NCBI RefSeq assembly: GCF_016811075.1 | Contig: NZ_JAFBGL010000001.1 | Location: forward strand, 496,001-560,000 | DNA length: 64,000 bases | DNA from: Oceaniferula flava | GTDB lineage: Bacteria > Verrucomicrobiota > Verrucomicrobiia > Verrucomicrobiales > Akkermansiaceae | Reading direction: 5' to 3' | Part shown: in pieces, positions 24,336 through 36,005 of the stretch | How positions within the stretch are numbered: position 1 is the first letter of the stretch | How the letters are laid out: every line of letters starts with the position of its first letter | Program-made: the position numbers and the translations under genes | The notes under the pieces: model-generated | The model's input: the letters and a program-made list of their open reading frames with translations, nothing else | What the model was told of the DNA's origin: nothing | Databases searched by the model: none

Positions 24336-25277
24336 TTATTCCTTCATGCTCTTGACGAATTCACGCCACATCAGACGGGTGACGTAGAACTGCAGAAGAT
24401 CGTCCGGCTGCACACCTGCAGGATATTCCGGCAAGGGGGAGAAACTGGTTTCTGTGGAGAGGTGGTTGCGAATCAGGGCATAAACACCGGCGGCCACCTG
24501 GCTGGCAAGAAGCTCGGGCTGCTTGGGGTCGGCCATGAAGGAAATGGGCGGTGTTTCCGCAGTGGCGCCTTCACTGGTGCTGCTGGGACGGGTGAACCAG
24601 ATGGCGATGGGGATGCGTGGAGTCTTGATGCCGGAGCCCTTGCCAATAGTGGCTTGGGTATCGACTTTCACCACATTGCCCGAGGCGTTGTCGATGAGAG
24701 CAGCGGCCATTTTCAAGGCATTCTCGAGCACGGCTTTGTCTTGGATCGTCGCGCCTGCATGCAGGGTGAGTGAAATATCGGCTGAGGGGTCCGGGTTCCA
24801 CGGCGGCAGTGAGCCGCGGATGCGCTGAATCGCGCGGACTGCTTGCAGTCGTTCTTTTTCGTCAGGATTCGAGGTGTCGATCACTCGTTCCCAGGCCAAC
24901 AGCGCGCGTTGGAACTGGGCTTTGGTTTCGAGCTGGGTGGCCAGATGAATCATGGCTGCCGCACCTTTGTCGCCATAGGTGCCGTATTCGGACAGCGAGG
25001 GAGCCAGATTGAGATCGCCTGCGGGGATGATTTCCTCCTCCTGCTTGGCCGTGGCGGAGGACTTTGGCTTGATCGGAGTGGGGTCCGCTAACAGCGCCGC
25101 ATTGATGGGTTTCGGCGGCGGGGTGTTGGGTCGGCTCTTTTCCCACTCGATGGCGACTTCCGCCAAACGTTCAGGTGTCGGCGGAGCGGTGAAGTCTTCG
25201 TCTTTGGTTCCCAGATACCACACGCCGGCAGCGACGATGAGGCAGCTGGGGATGGAGAAGTATAAAGGAACACGCAT
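24336..25277 (-). CDS. Membrane-anchored protein of unknown function
   Basis: 313 aa. An N-terminal hydrophobic segment (SIPSCLIVAAGVWYLG) acts as signal anchor. A Pro-rich linker (PPTPERLAEVAIEWEKSRPNTPPPKP) leads to a predominantly helical extracytoplasmic domain. That domain contains a TPR-like helix pair (AAAMIHLATQLETKAQFQRALLAWERVID) and a C-terminal alpha/beta part (VKVDTQATIGKGSGIKTPRIPIAIWF). I do not recognise a named family. It faces the TPR gene tail to tail and lies downstream of rplS beyond that gene's terminator, so it probably has its own promoter between 25278 and 25365. The start ATG is 25275-25277. Confidence 0.8.
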   Translation of the reverse strand: MRVPLYFSIPSCLIVAAGVWYLGTKDEDFTAPPTPERLAEVAIEWEKSRPNTPPPKPINAALLADPTPIKPKSSATAKQEEEIIPAGDLNLAPSLSEYGTYGDKGAAAMIHLATQLETKAQFQRALLAWERVIDTSNPDEKERLQAVRAIQRIRGSLPPWNPDPSADISLTLHAGATIQDKAVLENALKMAAALIDNASGNVVKVDTQATIGKGSGIKTPRIPIAIWFTRPSSTSEGATAETPPISFMADPKQPELLASQVAAGVYALIRNHLSTETSFSPLPEYPAGVQPDDLLQFYVTRLMWREFVKSMKE

Positions 25278-25367
25278 GGGGAAAATGATGGGCTAGGAGC
25301 TCAGGGGCAGTGACGAGGAGGGTCGGGATGCTGTGCTGGGTAAGTCCATTGAGCGACCATCGCTGGC

Positions 25368-25400
25368 ACAAAAAAAGCCTCCCATGACAGGAGGCTTTTG
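25368..25400 (-). terminator. Intrinsic terminator after rplS (possibly bidirectional)
   Basis: GCCTCC pairs with GGAGGC around a short loop; the minus-strand copy ends in seven Ts and GTG. An A/T-rich flank also gives a Ts-after-stem arrangement on the plus strand (CTTTTG), so weak plus-strand activity is possible. It lies about 45 bp downstream of the rplS stop. Confidence 0.85.
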
Positions 25401-25445
25401 AAAATAAAAATAGCGTTCGATGAACGACTTTGAGTCGATTCCGAA

Positions 25446-25793
25446 TTACTCGCTGTCAGCGGACTTCACGAGAAGCGCACGCTTACCAACGCGGTCGCGC
25501 AGGTAGTTGAGCTTGGCGCGACGAACTTTACCACGGCGGGTGACTTCGATTTTGGCAACACGTGGTGTGTGCAGTGGGAAGACACGCTCGACACCCTCAC
25601 CGGAGGAAATTTTACGCACGGTGTAGGACTCGTTGATACCGCTGCCTTTTTTGCCGATGCAGAGACCAGCGAAGATCTGGATACGCTCTTTACCACCTTC
25701 GACCACGCGGCAGTGAACTTTCAGGCTGTCGCCCACGTTGAAGTCTGCGACGTCTTTGATTTGCTCCTTTTCGATTTTATCGATGATGTTCAT
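25446..25793 (-). CDS. rplS: 50S ribosomal protein L19
   Basis: 115 aa, the normal size for bL19, a structural protein at the 30S-50S interface. Family hallmarks are [32 protein letters not shown]-type N-terminal segments, [29 protein letters not shown] in the middle and the basic [20 protein letters not shown] end. The gene stands alone here: trmD and rpsP, which often precede rplS, are not upstream in this window. A dedicated terminator follows. The start ATG is 25791-25793, and the upstream 190 bp is the likely promoter region. Confidence 0.97.
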   Translation of the reverse strand: MNIIDKIEKEQIKDVADFNVGDSLKVHCRVVEGGKERIQIFAGLCIGKKGSGINESYTVRKISSGEGVERVFPLHTPRVAKIEVTRRGKVRRAKLNYLRDRVGKRALLVKSADSE

Positions 25794-25989
25794 GGCTTGG
25801 CGTTAGGTTGAAAAATGGTTGAAATAGGGTGTCAGCAACCTGATCTGGCGCTGCGCGGGCGGGAGAACTATCTCATGGAACATGGGAATGCAACTGTTTT
25901 TTCGTCACTTTTCACGCTCCGAGGCGTATTTTAGCCAATTGTTTAGGAAATACGTCATTTTTATGAGATCGAGCCCCGCATTTTCAGGC

Positions 25990-28854
<2,865 letters not shown>

Positions 28855-28860
28855 ATTGCT

Positions 28861-28889
28861 ATGACTATAACACGGAGATCCGAGCGTGC
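28861..28889 (-). promoter_or_regulatory. Candidate acnA promoter
   Basis: On the minus strand CTGGCA and TATAGT are separated by 17 bp, close to the sigma-70 consensus. The -10 box lies about 8-14 bp before the acnA start, so the transcript would have an extremely short or absent leader. This fits the absence of a Shine-Dalgarno site, but is sequence inference only. Confidence 0.4.
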
Positions 28890-28927
28890 CAGAGGGAAGT
28901 CGTTAGTTTTGCTGACTTGGTTGAGGA

Positions 28928-28956
28928 ATAGGTCTCATCGGTCCTATAAGACCTAT
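28928..28956. promoter_or_regulatory. Inverted repeat upstream of acnA, possible operator
   Basis: ATAGGTCT (28928-28935) and AGACCTAT (28949-28956) are perfect inverted arms separated by 13 bp. The site is about 75 bp upstream of acnA and downstream of the acnB terminator, so it belongs to the acnA regulatory region. No T-run follows, which argues against a terminator. Arm length and spacing fit a dimeric regulator site; the regulator is unknown. Confidence 0.45.
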
Positions 28957-28997
28957 GGTGCAGTATTGTTAGGTAGAACTCAAAAAGTGCCGCAGCA

Positions 28998-29031
28998 CAA
29001 AAAAAGAGCGGCAGGAGAACCTGCCGCTCTT
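28998..29031 (-). terminator. Intrinsic terminator after acnB
   Basis: An 11-bp perfect stem (AGAGCGGCAGG with CCTGCCGCTCT) with a 4-nt loop is followed on the minus strand by seven Ts and GTG. It lies about 30 bp after the acnB stop and separates acnB from acnA. Confidence 0.92.
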
Positions 29032-29058
29032 GGGAAATGGGATCTCGGATGCTCGTTG

Positions 29059-31833
29059 TTAGGCGATGGCGACCAGATCTTCGACCGGTGGGGCGAAGGT
29101 GGTGAGGTCGATGCCTTCAACGGCGACTTTGTATTCCTCGAGGGTCGGGGTGCGGCCGAGGATGGCGGAGAGCACGACGACTGGGGTGGAGGATAGTAGA
29201 GACTCGCCTTTTTTCCGATCGGAGTCAGCTACGACGCGGCCTTGGAACAGGCGGGTGGAGGTGGCCATGACGGTATCACCTTTTTCCGCTTTTTCCTGGT
29301 TGCCCATGCAGAGGTTGCAGCCGGGGCGCTCGAGATACATCATGTTCTCGTATTCGGTGCGGGCGACTTGTTTCGGTGCGTTATCGTCAAACTCGAAACC
29401 GGAATACTTCTGGAGGATGTTCCAGTCGCCTTCGATCTTGAGCTCATCGATGATGTTGTAAGTGGGGGCGGCGACGACCAGTGGGGCGTTGAATTTGATC
29501 TCACCCTTGGCTTGCTCCAGGTTGCGGAGCATTTGCGCGAGGATCTTGAGGTCGCCTTTGTGCACCATGCAGGAGCCGACGAATCCGAGGTCGACCACTT
29601 TCTCACCGGCGTAGTGGGAGAGGGCGCGGATGACATCGTGGGTGTAGCGCTTGGAAACGTCGTCGTTGTTGACGTCCGGATCGGCAATCATCGGTTCGAC
29701 GATTTCCTCGAGGTCAACCACCAGCTCGGCGTGGTAATTGGCATTGCTGTCGGGCGCCAGTGGTGGTTTCTCACCGGAGCGGATTTGCTCGATGCGCTTG
29801 TTGGCTTTGTCGACCAGCCCCTGGAGGACTTTGATCTCATTGTCCATGCCCTTGTCGATCATGATCTGGATACGGCCCTTGGCGATTTCCAGCGATTCGA
29901 TGAGGGTTTCCGGTTGGGAAATACAGATGGATGCCTTGGCTTTCATCTCGGCGGTCCAGTCGGTGAAGGTGAAGGCCTTATCCGCTGGCAGGGTGCCGAT
30001 GTGGACTTCGATGACGCGACCTTGGAAGACGTTGTCGCCGAATTTTTTTAGCATCTGCAGCTGGGTGGCGTGCACCACATCACGGAAATCCATGTGCGGC
30101 TGCATCTTGCCTTTGAAGGTCACCTTGACTGACTCGGGAATGGGCATCGAGGCCTCACCGGTGGCGAGTGCGAGAGCGACGGTTCCGGAGTCGGCACCGA
30201 AGGCCACACCCTTGGACATGCGGGTGTGGGAATCGCCGCCGATGATGATGTCCCAATCGTCCACCGTCAGGTCGTTGAGCACCTTGTGGATGACGTCGGT
30301 CATTGCGTGGTATTCGCCTTTGGGGTCGCGCGCGGTGATCAGGCCGAACTTGTTCATGAAACTCATCAGGCGCGGAATGTTGGCCTGGGCTTTTTTATCC
30401 CAAACCGAGGCGGTGTGACAGCCGGACTGGTAGGCGGCGTCCACGATCGGTGAGATCACGGTGGCGGCCATGGCTTCGAGCTCCTGGGAGGTCATCAGGC
30501 CGGTGGTGTCCTGGGAACCGACGATGTTGACTTCGACACGGACATCGGAGCCGGCGTGCAGTGGCTGGTCTGTGGCGGTTCCGACGGAGTTGCGGTTGAA
30601 GATTTTTTCCACCGCAGTGAGCCCCTGACCGGCGTGGGAGATTTCTTTCGATGGCGCGTAAACGGTGGGCATCTCGGTGCCGAGCGTTTCAGCTGCGAAG
30701 GTTTGTAGTTTCTTGCCGAAGACGATGGCGTAAGAGCCGCCGGCCTTGATGAACTCGACTTTCTGCGGGGTGAGTGCCGCGGAGATATCGACCAGTTCCT
30801 CGCCGTTGCCGTAGAGCTTTTTGTCCTTGGTGTTGATGGTGAGCAGGGTGCCGGTATCGACGGAGTAAGTCTGCTCGAGCACAGGGTCGCCATTTTCATC
30901 GAGCACTGTTTTGCCCTCGGCGTCGGTTTTTCTGACCCAGTTTTTCAGGTCGATACCAATGCCTCCGGTCACGCTGACGGTGGTCAGGAAGATCGGAGAA
31001 ATGCCGTTGGTGCCGGCGACGATCGGGAAGATGTTGACGAAGGGAACGTAGGGGCTGGCAGGTTTACCGGTCCACAGTGAGACATTGTTGATGCCGGACA
31101 TGCGGGAGGATCCCACGCCCATGGTGCCTTTTTCCGCGATGAGCATGACGCTCTTGTCGGGGTGCATTTTCTGCAGCGCCTTGATCTGCTCCTGCGCTTC
31201 CGGAGTGATCATGCACTTGCCGTGTAGCTCGCGATCGGAGCGAGAGTGAGCCTCGCCACCGGGGGAAAGCAGGTCGGTGGAGATATCGCCTTCGCCGGCG
31301 ACGTAGGTGACGATCTGAATTTCTTCAGGCACCTCGGGAAGCTTGGTGAAGAACTCCGCCTTGGCGTAGCTTTCGAGAATGTCTTTGGCGACGGCATTAC
31401 CTGCCTTGTAGGCATTTTCCAGACGCTCCATGTCGGCCTCGTAGAGATAAACCTGGGTCTTCAGCACCTCGGCCGCATCCTTGGCGATGCCAGCGTCCTC
31501 ACCGAGGGCGAGATTGAGCAGGACCTCGATGGAGGGTCCGCCTTTCATGTGGGAAAGCAGCTCGAAGGCAAATTCTGCGGTGATTTCCGGCACGGATTCC
31601 TTGCCGAGAATGATCTCCTCCAGGAAGGTGGCTTTGGCACTGGCGGCGGCGGTGGTGCCGGGGAGGGTGTTGTAGATGAAGAAATCGAGGGAGTCCTTGC
31701 GGTGCTCGTTGTCGGTGTCTTTGATCTGCGCGATGATTGCGGCGATCAGGTCAGCTCCATCGATGGGCTTGGGGTGAAGGCCTTCACCTTTACGTTCTTC
31801 GATTTCTTTGAGGTAGTCTTGGTAAATGCTCAT
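29059..31833 (-). CDS. acnB: Aconitate hydratase B (2-methylisocitrate dehydratase)
   Basis: 924 aa [4Fe-4S] enzyme of the TCA cycle that can also act on 2-methylisocitrate. AcnB has a HEAT-like N-terminal helical domain, seen here in residues 1-160 (MSIYQDYLKEIEERKGEG; FAFELLSHMKGGPSIEVLLNLA). A swivel domain (GKCMITPEAQEQIKAL; GSSRMSGINN) comes before the catalytic core. Cluster Cys are in GFVGSCMVHKGDL and ERPGCNLCMGNQEKA, and the substrate loop is GGDSHTRMSKGVAFGADSG. This domain order is diagnostic and differs from AcnA next door. The start ATG is 31831-31833. A TTGACA lies about 60 bp upstream on the minus strand, but no good -10 box at normal spacing was found. Confidence 0.96.
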   Translation of the reverse strand: MSIYQDYLKEIEERKGEGLHPKPIDGADLIAAIIAQIKDTDNEHRKDSLDFFIYNTLPGTTAAASAKATFLEEIILGKESVPEITAEFAFELLSHMKGGPSIEVLLNLALGEDAGIAKDAAEVLKTQVYLYEADMERLENAYKAGNAVAKDILESYAKAEFFTKLPEVPEEIQIVTYVAGEGDISTDLLSPGGEAHSRSDRELHGKCMITPEAQEQIKALQKMHPDKSVMLIAEKGTMGVGSSRMSGINNVSLWTGKPASPYVPFVNIFPIVAGTNGISPIFLTTVSVTGGIGIDLKNWVRKTDAEGKTVLDENGDPVLEQTYSVDTGTLLTINTKDKKLYGNGEELVDISAALTPQKVEFIKAGGSYAIVFGKKLQTFAAETLGTEMPTVYAPSKEISHAGQGLTAVEKIFNRNSVGTATDQPLHAGSDVRVEVNIVGSQDTTGLMTSQELEAMAATVISPIVDAAYQSGCHTASVWDKKAQANIPRLMSFMNKFGLITARDPKGEYHAMTDVIHKVLNDLTVDDWDIIIGGDSHTRMSKGVAFGADSGTVALALATGEASMPIPESVKVTFKGKMQPHMDFRDVVHATQLQMLKKFGDNVFQGRVIEVHIGTLPADKAFTFTDWTAEMKAKASICISQPETLIESLEIAKGRIQIMIDKGMDNEIKVLQGLVDKANKRIEQIRSGEKPPLAPDSNANYHAELVVDLEEIVEPMIADPDVNNDDVSKRYTHDVIRALSHYAGEKVVDLGFVGSCMVHKGDLKILAQMLRNLEQAKGEIKFNAPLVVAAPTYNIIDELKIEGDWNILQKYSGFEFDDNAPKQVARTEYENMMYLERPGCNLCMGNQEKAEKGDTVMATSTRLFQGRVVADSDRKKGESLLSSTPVVVLSAILGRTPTLEEYKVAVEGIDLTTFAPPVEDLVAIA

Positions 31834-31913
31834 GATTTTGCAGGCGCGCGGAGATTAGTATCCGTGTCTAGTTTGTCAAGGTCGCGAGCCTGACGAGGTT
31901 GGAAATGCCACGA

Positions 31914-32405
31914 TTAGGGTGTTTTACGCACCAAGTCGGCGGATTGAAGCAGCCAAGTGTCCTCTTTGCTCCGCACCCAGATCAAGGTGGCATCGGCTTC
32001 GTCGCTGTAGCTTGAGCCCCCTTTGGTGGTGACGTGCATTTCAAAATGAGCGTGGACTTCTGCCTGGTTGCCTTCGAGATTGATGATCTCAATCTCGGTC
32101 ACCTCGGCGCGGGTGAATTGGCAGCTGAACCCGAGGTATTGGTGACCCGAGACCGCATCGTCCCGACCGATGTCGCCCTGGTAGTTTTCGACATCCACGG
32201 AACCCACAAAATCGGCATCGAGCAAGGCAGCAAAGTCCTGGCCCTTGAATCCCCGGGTTGCTTTGCTGTCACCTGCGGAAATGGTCAGCGTCTCAGCCAG
32301 TTCGCGGGTGTTACGCTTGATGACTTGACTGGCACTAAACCACCAAACCAGAAACCCCACAATCAGGGTAAAGATGACGGAGACGATGAGGAGTGGCTTT
32401 TTCAC
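31914..32405 (-). CDS. Small membrane-anchored protein of unknown function
   Basis: 163 aa if translation starts at GTG 32405 (MKKPLLIVSVIFTLIVGFLVWWF), which supplies a single N-terminal TM helix. The frame stays open up to 32582, but that extension lies inside the upstream gene and reads as out-of-frame sequence. The extracytoplasmic part is mostly beta-strands (VDVENYQGDIGRDDAVSGHQYLGF; EIEIINLEGNQAEVHAHFEM) and ends in DTWLLQSADLVRKTP. That overall look recalls small SnoaL/NTF2-like stress domains, but I cannot support a family. It follows the helical-repeat gene at 32437 by about 30 bp, suggesting one transcript. Confidence 0.7.
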   Translation of the reverse strand: MKKPLLIVSVIFTLIVGFLVWWFSASQVIKRNTRELAETLTISAGDSKATRGFKGQDFAALLDADFVGSVDVENYQGDIGRDDAVSGHQYLGFSCQFTRAEVTEIEIINLEGNQAEVHAHFEMHVTTKGGSSYSDEADATLIWVRSKEDTWLLQSADLVRKTP

Positions 32406-32436
32406 AAGGCGAGCTCGCGTGTGTAATAGCTGATTT

Positions 32437-33696
32437 CTAGCGACCTCTTCTGGTGCGGGTAGCGTTGTTGCGAATGGCTTCCGAGACGTTGTTGCTGTCC
32501 ATCCAAGCGGCTGCCGCATCGGCGTCGCGGCGGTGCCACTCGTTGAGCACGCGACTGTAATAGCGTGGTTGGTTCTCGACATTATTCAGCGTTGAGACTT
32601 TGGAAAGGGCCAGTTCAGGATTGCTGCGGGCCGAGCTCCAGATGAAGCTGCGCGCCACGCTGTCGTAGCCGTCGGTGCCGGCCATGGAGTCGAGCCATTG
32701 CGAAGCCTCTTCCGGTGATTCCTGAGTGTATTCTCCGATGAGCTCGCTAGCAGCACGCACCTTGTCGGCGCCGCTCAGGGTTTCTGTCCAGGCAACGGCG
32801 GACGCGACATCGTTGTCGGCCCAGGTGTCGGCCACTTCGCCAATGGCACGCTGGCGCTGTTCTTCATCACTAAGTGACATCACCCAGCTGGCAGTGGCTT
32901 CCGGATCTTTCTCGGCGAGGCTTTCTGCGAGTCGGGCCGTGGCGCCATTGCGCAAGCGTTCATCATCGAGGGTGTTCAGCCATTGCTGAGCTTGTTCTTG
33001 TCCTAGCTCGGCGATGTGGGGAATGATGGTGGCCAAGGCGTCGCCACGCTCGCGGCTGTAGGGCAGCGTGCCCATGATTTCGGTCGCTTGTGCAGGGTCG
33101 GTTTTCACCATGCCCCGGATCACGCCTACCAGCCATGGGTTGGCGCCGTCGCCATCATAGTGGCTTTCCGCCCACTGCAGGGCACCGGTCGGGTTATCAG
33201 CGGCCCAGCTGCTGAGAATGGTTTGGCGGGCAAAACGTGAGCCGGTATTTTCTTCGGCGTAGGCGAGGGCGCTCAGGGGATCGGACTTCGCCCAGGCATG
33301 CAGCAGCATTTCATACTCCGCCATGCGCTCGCGTGTTAGACCAGAGGCTCGGAAATCGGCGACCACTTGTTCAAAGTCGTTCGGGCCGAGTCGACCAATC
33401 AAGGCAAGTAGACTTTGCACCCTCTGGATGGGGTCGTCATCCTTTACGATGTTGGAAATATCGAGATCTTCTTTGGATGATCCACGGCCGGATGCTCCGT
33501 CCCGTCCTGCATTTCCACGGCGTGAGGATGATGCGTTGGATGCCGACGACCGGTAATACGATCGGGCGTTCTCCGGCACATCTGCAGTATCGTTTTTATC
33601 GGAATCGTTGGACGATTGGATTTTGGCTCCAACGATGTAAGCGATGCTCAGGCTGAGCACCCAAGCGGCAGGGATAAAGAGGTGTGTGGATTTCAT
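32437..33696 (-). CDS. Exported helical-repeat protein, verrucomicrobial type
   Basis: 419 aa. The N-terminal hydrophobic segment (LFIPAAWVLSLSIAYIVGA) is a signal or anchor. A Ser/Arg/Gly-rich low-complexity linker (SSASNASSSRRGNAGRDGASGRG) follows. About ten tandem repeats of roughly 35-40 residues then run to the end, with the pattern 'W..s.p..A..W....' (ALAYAEENTG; ALQWAESHYDG; ATASWVMSLSDEEQRQRAIGEV; EASQWLDSMAG). Such repeat proteins are abundant in Verrucomicrobiota and probably form a superhelical scaffold. No enzyme motif is visible. The gene probably co-transcribes with the small membrane protein downstream. The start ATG is 33694-33696. Confidence 0.82.
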   Translation of the reverse strand: MKSTHLFIPAAWVLSLSIAYIVGAKIQSSNDSDKNDTADVPENARSYYRSSASNASSSRRGNAGRDGASGRGSSKEDLDISNIVKDDDPIQRVQSLLALIGRLGPNDFEQVVADFRASGLTRERMAEYEMLLHAWAKSDPLSALAYAEENTGSRFARQTILSSWAADNPTGALQWAESHYDGDGANPWLVGVIRGMVKTDPAQATEIMGTLPYSRERGDALATIIPHIAELGQEQAQQWLNTLDDERLRNGATARLAESLAEKDPEATASWVMSLSDEEQRQRAIGEVADTWADNDVASAVAWTETLSGADKVRAASELIGEYTQESPEEASQWLDSMAGTDGYDSVARSFIWSSARSNPELALSKVSTLNNVENQPRYYSRVLNEWHRRDADAAAAWMDSNNVSEAIRNNATRTRRGR

Positions 33697-33806
33697 GGGC
33701 AGGGAACAGAGTAGGGGCTGTGGATTATGGTGCTACGTAGATATGTAGGAATGACTTTCAGATTCACAGTTGATAAAGGAGCGAAATCAACTGGGCGATC
33801 TGTGTG

Positions 33807-33812
33807 TATAAT
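33807..33812 (+). promoter_or_regulatory. Possible -10 box for the YlbF-family gene
   Basis: A perfect TATAAT lies about 75 bp upstream of the ATG at 33886. No -35 hexamer close to TTGACA was found at 16-18 bp, so this is a weak promoter call based on the -10 box and the position alone. Confidence 0.3.
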
Positions 33813-33885
33813 TTATGATCCCTTTGAATTTCAAAAATACACGCTCAGAGGTTGCCAAGTCCCCAACCACGGGCTAAGGGAAGAC

Positions 33886-34308
33886 ATGAGCATTTTTGCT
33901 AAAGATTCCGCTGTCATGGCGAAGACCAAGGAGCTGTGTGAAGCAATCGCACAAGATATCGAATTTGTGGCCCTGCAAGGTCAGGTGGAGCGTTTTCTCG
34001 AAGATGATGCTGCCAAGCTACAGTATCAATCCGTCCACGAGCGTGGTGAAGAGCTTCATCAGAAGCAACAAGCTGGTGTCGAACTGGGTGAACGCGAAAT
34101 TCAGGAGTTCGAATCCGCACGCAATGGCCTTCTTGAAAATGAAGTTGCCCGTGACTTCATGGATGCTCAGCAAAACCTCCAGACACTTCAACAAACCATC
34201 AGCAAATATGTCGGTATGACCATGGAATTAGGCCGCGTGCCTGAGGCTGAAGATCTGGATCAGTCCGGTGGCGGTGGCTGCTGTGGTGGCGGTTGCGGTT
34301 GCGGCTAA
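33886..34308 (+). CDS. YlbF/YmcA-family protein with a Cys-rich C-terminal tail
   Basis: 140 aa. The body is all-helical and matches the YlbF/YmcA (RicA/RicF) family: AKTKELCEAIAQDIEFVALQGQVERFLEDDAAK, then YQSVHERGEELHQKQQ and a final helix FMDAQQNLQTLQQTISKYV. In Bacillus these proteins form the Y-complex with YaaT, which controls RNase Y-dependent mRNA maturation and carries Fe-S clusters. Here the C-terminus ends GGGGCCGGGCGCG, a tight cluster of four Cys that could bind a metal or cluster. An AAGGGA Shine-Dalgarno-like site stands 5 nt before ATG 33886, which decides the start over an upstream in-frame ATG at 33727. Confidence 0.8.
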   Translation: MSIFAKDSAVMAKTKELCEAIAQDIEFVALQGQVERFLEDDAAKLQYQSVHERGEELHQKQQAGVELGEREIQEFESARNGLLENEVARDFMDAQQNLQTLQQTISKYVGMTMELGRVPEAEDLDQSGGGGCCGGGCGCG

Positions 34309-34375
34309 GCCATACGGATTTTCACCATCCTCCCTACATAGGTTCCCTTTGTGAGGGGGGCCGACTGATGATACC

Positions 34376-35995
34376 ATGATGAGTGCCAAAGAAGAGAAGC
34401 GGATTGCATTCAACGAACAGATGAATGCATGGGTTTCTCGTCAGGGACTGTGGTTTCAGCTTCGACACGCTGCCGAAGGGCAATCTTTGATGGCGCGTAT
34501 GACGCGTCTAGGTGGAAGATTGCTTTTGGTGGTGGCCTTGCTTGCTGTTGCCATATGGATCTATCTGTTCAATCGCATTGAGCGCGATGGTTTCCGGGAG
34601 GATGTTCGCATAAGCTTGGAGGAAACTTTCAGAGCTGAGAGCTGTGAGGTGGGCGAGATTCGCAAAGAGCGAGAGCTCGCGACGCTGGCTTACATCAAGT
34701 TGGAAGGATCCGAAGAGGCTTTTTACGAGCACTTGGATGCGCGCGGTGTGCGCACCAGCGTGTCACTTTTGGACGGTGTCTATGGCGCCTGGGATGGCAA
34801 GAGTGTGCTGATAAACCGCCTGGATATCGATCTCAAAGCCGGCGGTAGCGATGATGCCTCCGCTGCTAAGTCTTTCGCCGCTTTATTTGTTGAGCACGAT
34901 GGCTTTACCTTTGAACGTTTTGAAAGCCCGGACGCTAATCTGAAGTGGGGCTATTCCATTCGCAATCAAGGATACATTTCCAACAGCCAACTGAGCGCTA
35001 GCCGTGAAGGCGACGGCTGGAGGTTGCAATTTAAAGGAGGAAATTTTGGCCAGAACTGGCTGCGTCCCCTGAAAATTGAGAACATGGTGGTGATGTGTTC
35101 TCCCCGTGGCGTGATCATCGAGGAGGCACAGCTCACAGCGGAAGACGGCAGTGGCCGATTGACGTTCGATCTCGCTGTCGGATCCGGCAGCCAACCTAGC
35201 TTGAATGGCAAGCTGACTATCGAGTCGATGCCGCTCGACACCCTACTATCTCCCGCATTCAACGAGTGGATTAGTGGTTCCATCTCGGGCCAAGGGACGA
35301 TCAGCGGATCGACCAACAGTCAGCAGGGGGTGGTCTTCGATATTCAGTTCGAGCTGGAAGACGGCGACCAGTTGGTGGTGCGTGATAGCATCCCGATCCT
35401 TTCCGCGCTGACCGTGGTGGATCTCTACAATAGTTATCGGCGAGTGCCATTCGACCAAGGAGGTTTCCACCTGCGAAGCGGCAGCGATTTATTCCATCTC
35501 GATCAAATCGACCTTCAAGCCGGCGATTTACTCCACTTGGCCGGGGCCGTTACCGTGCGACCTCCAAGCATCAAGGAAATTGCTCAGGCTCTCAATATCG
35601 AGAATGTCGAGCAGGTGAAGAATATTTTGGAGAAAAACTGGAAATACCAAGATGATGTCTTGGTGGATACTCAGACAGGATCTAAGCTCACTGGTGCTAC
35701 CCCTCAGTCAGTCGAGCAAGGGAGCCAAGCTGGTTTGTCTCAACCGCAAGATGCTGTGGAGAGCGTGCTACGCAGCGCCATACTCAACGAGCGTGGAGTA
35801 AAGCGCTACGAAGGGGCGATCAAGTTAGGTCTGAAAGCGGATGCTTTCGATAAGGCTCCGAAACTGAAAGCTGCGTATCCGGTGGATGCTCAGACAAACC
35901 GAATTTGGATGCACACGCCGCTGGAGGGTCGCCTGCAAACACTTACGCTCAGCCAGGCCGAGCGGTTGTATTTACTGGGGCGGAAACGCCAATAG
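34376..35995 (+). CDS. Large membrane-anchored protein, possibly AsmA-like
   Basis: 539 aa. A TM helix lies near residues 48-67 (RLLLVVALLAVAIWIYLF) after a 45-residue cytoplasmic N-terminus. The remainder is beta-rich and extracytoplasmic: repeated strands such as LSASREGDGWRLQFKGGNFGQNWLRPL, and GRLTFDLAVGSGSQPSLNGKLTIESMPLDTLL. Further on is FQGGFHLR-like text ending in HLDQIDLQAGDLLHLAGAVTVRPP, which recalls the C-terminal region of AsmA/YhdP proteins that span the periplasm and move lipid. The resemblance is to pattern only, so the name is tentative. The start ATG is 34376, with a second in-frame ATG at 34379. It lies 67 bp after the YlbF gene in the same direction. Confidence 0.8.
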   Translation: MMSAKEEKRIAFNEQMNAWVSRQGLWFQLRHAAEGQSLMARMTRLGGRLLLVVALLAVAIWIYLFNRIERDGFREDVRISLEETFRAESCEVGEIRKERELATLAYIKLEGSEEAFYEHLDARGVRTSVSLLDGVYGAWDGKSVLINRLDIDLKAGGSDDASAAKSFAALFVEHDGFTFERFESPDANLKWGYSIRNQGYISNSQLSASREGDGWRLQFKGGNFGQNWLRPLKIENMVVMCSPRGVIIEEAQLTAEDGSGRLTFDLAVGSGSQPSLNGKLTIESMPLDTLLSPAFNEWISGSISGQGTISGSTNSQQGVVFDIQFELEDGDQLVVRDSIPILSALTVVDLYNSYRRVPFDQGGFHLRSGSDLFHLDQIDLQAGDLLHLAGAVTVRPPSIKEIAQALNIENVEQVKNILEKNWKYQDDVLVDTQTGSKLTGATPQSVEQGSQAGLSQPQDAVESVLRSAILNERGVKRYEGAIKLGLKADAFDKAPKLKAAYPVDAQTNRIWMHTPLEGRLQTLTLSQAERLYLLGRKRQ

Positions 35996-36005
35996 GTCAG
36001 GGCTG

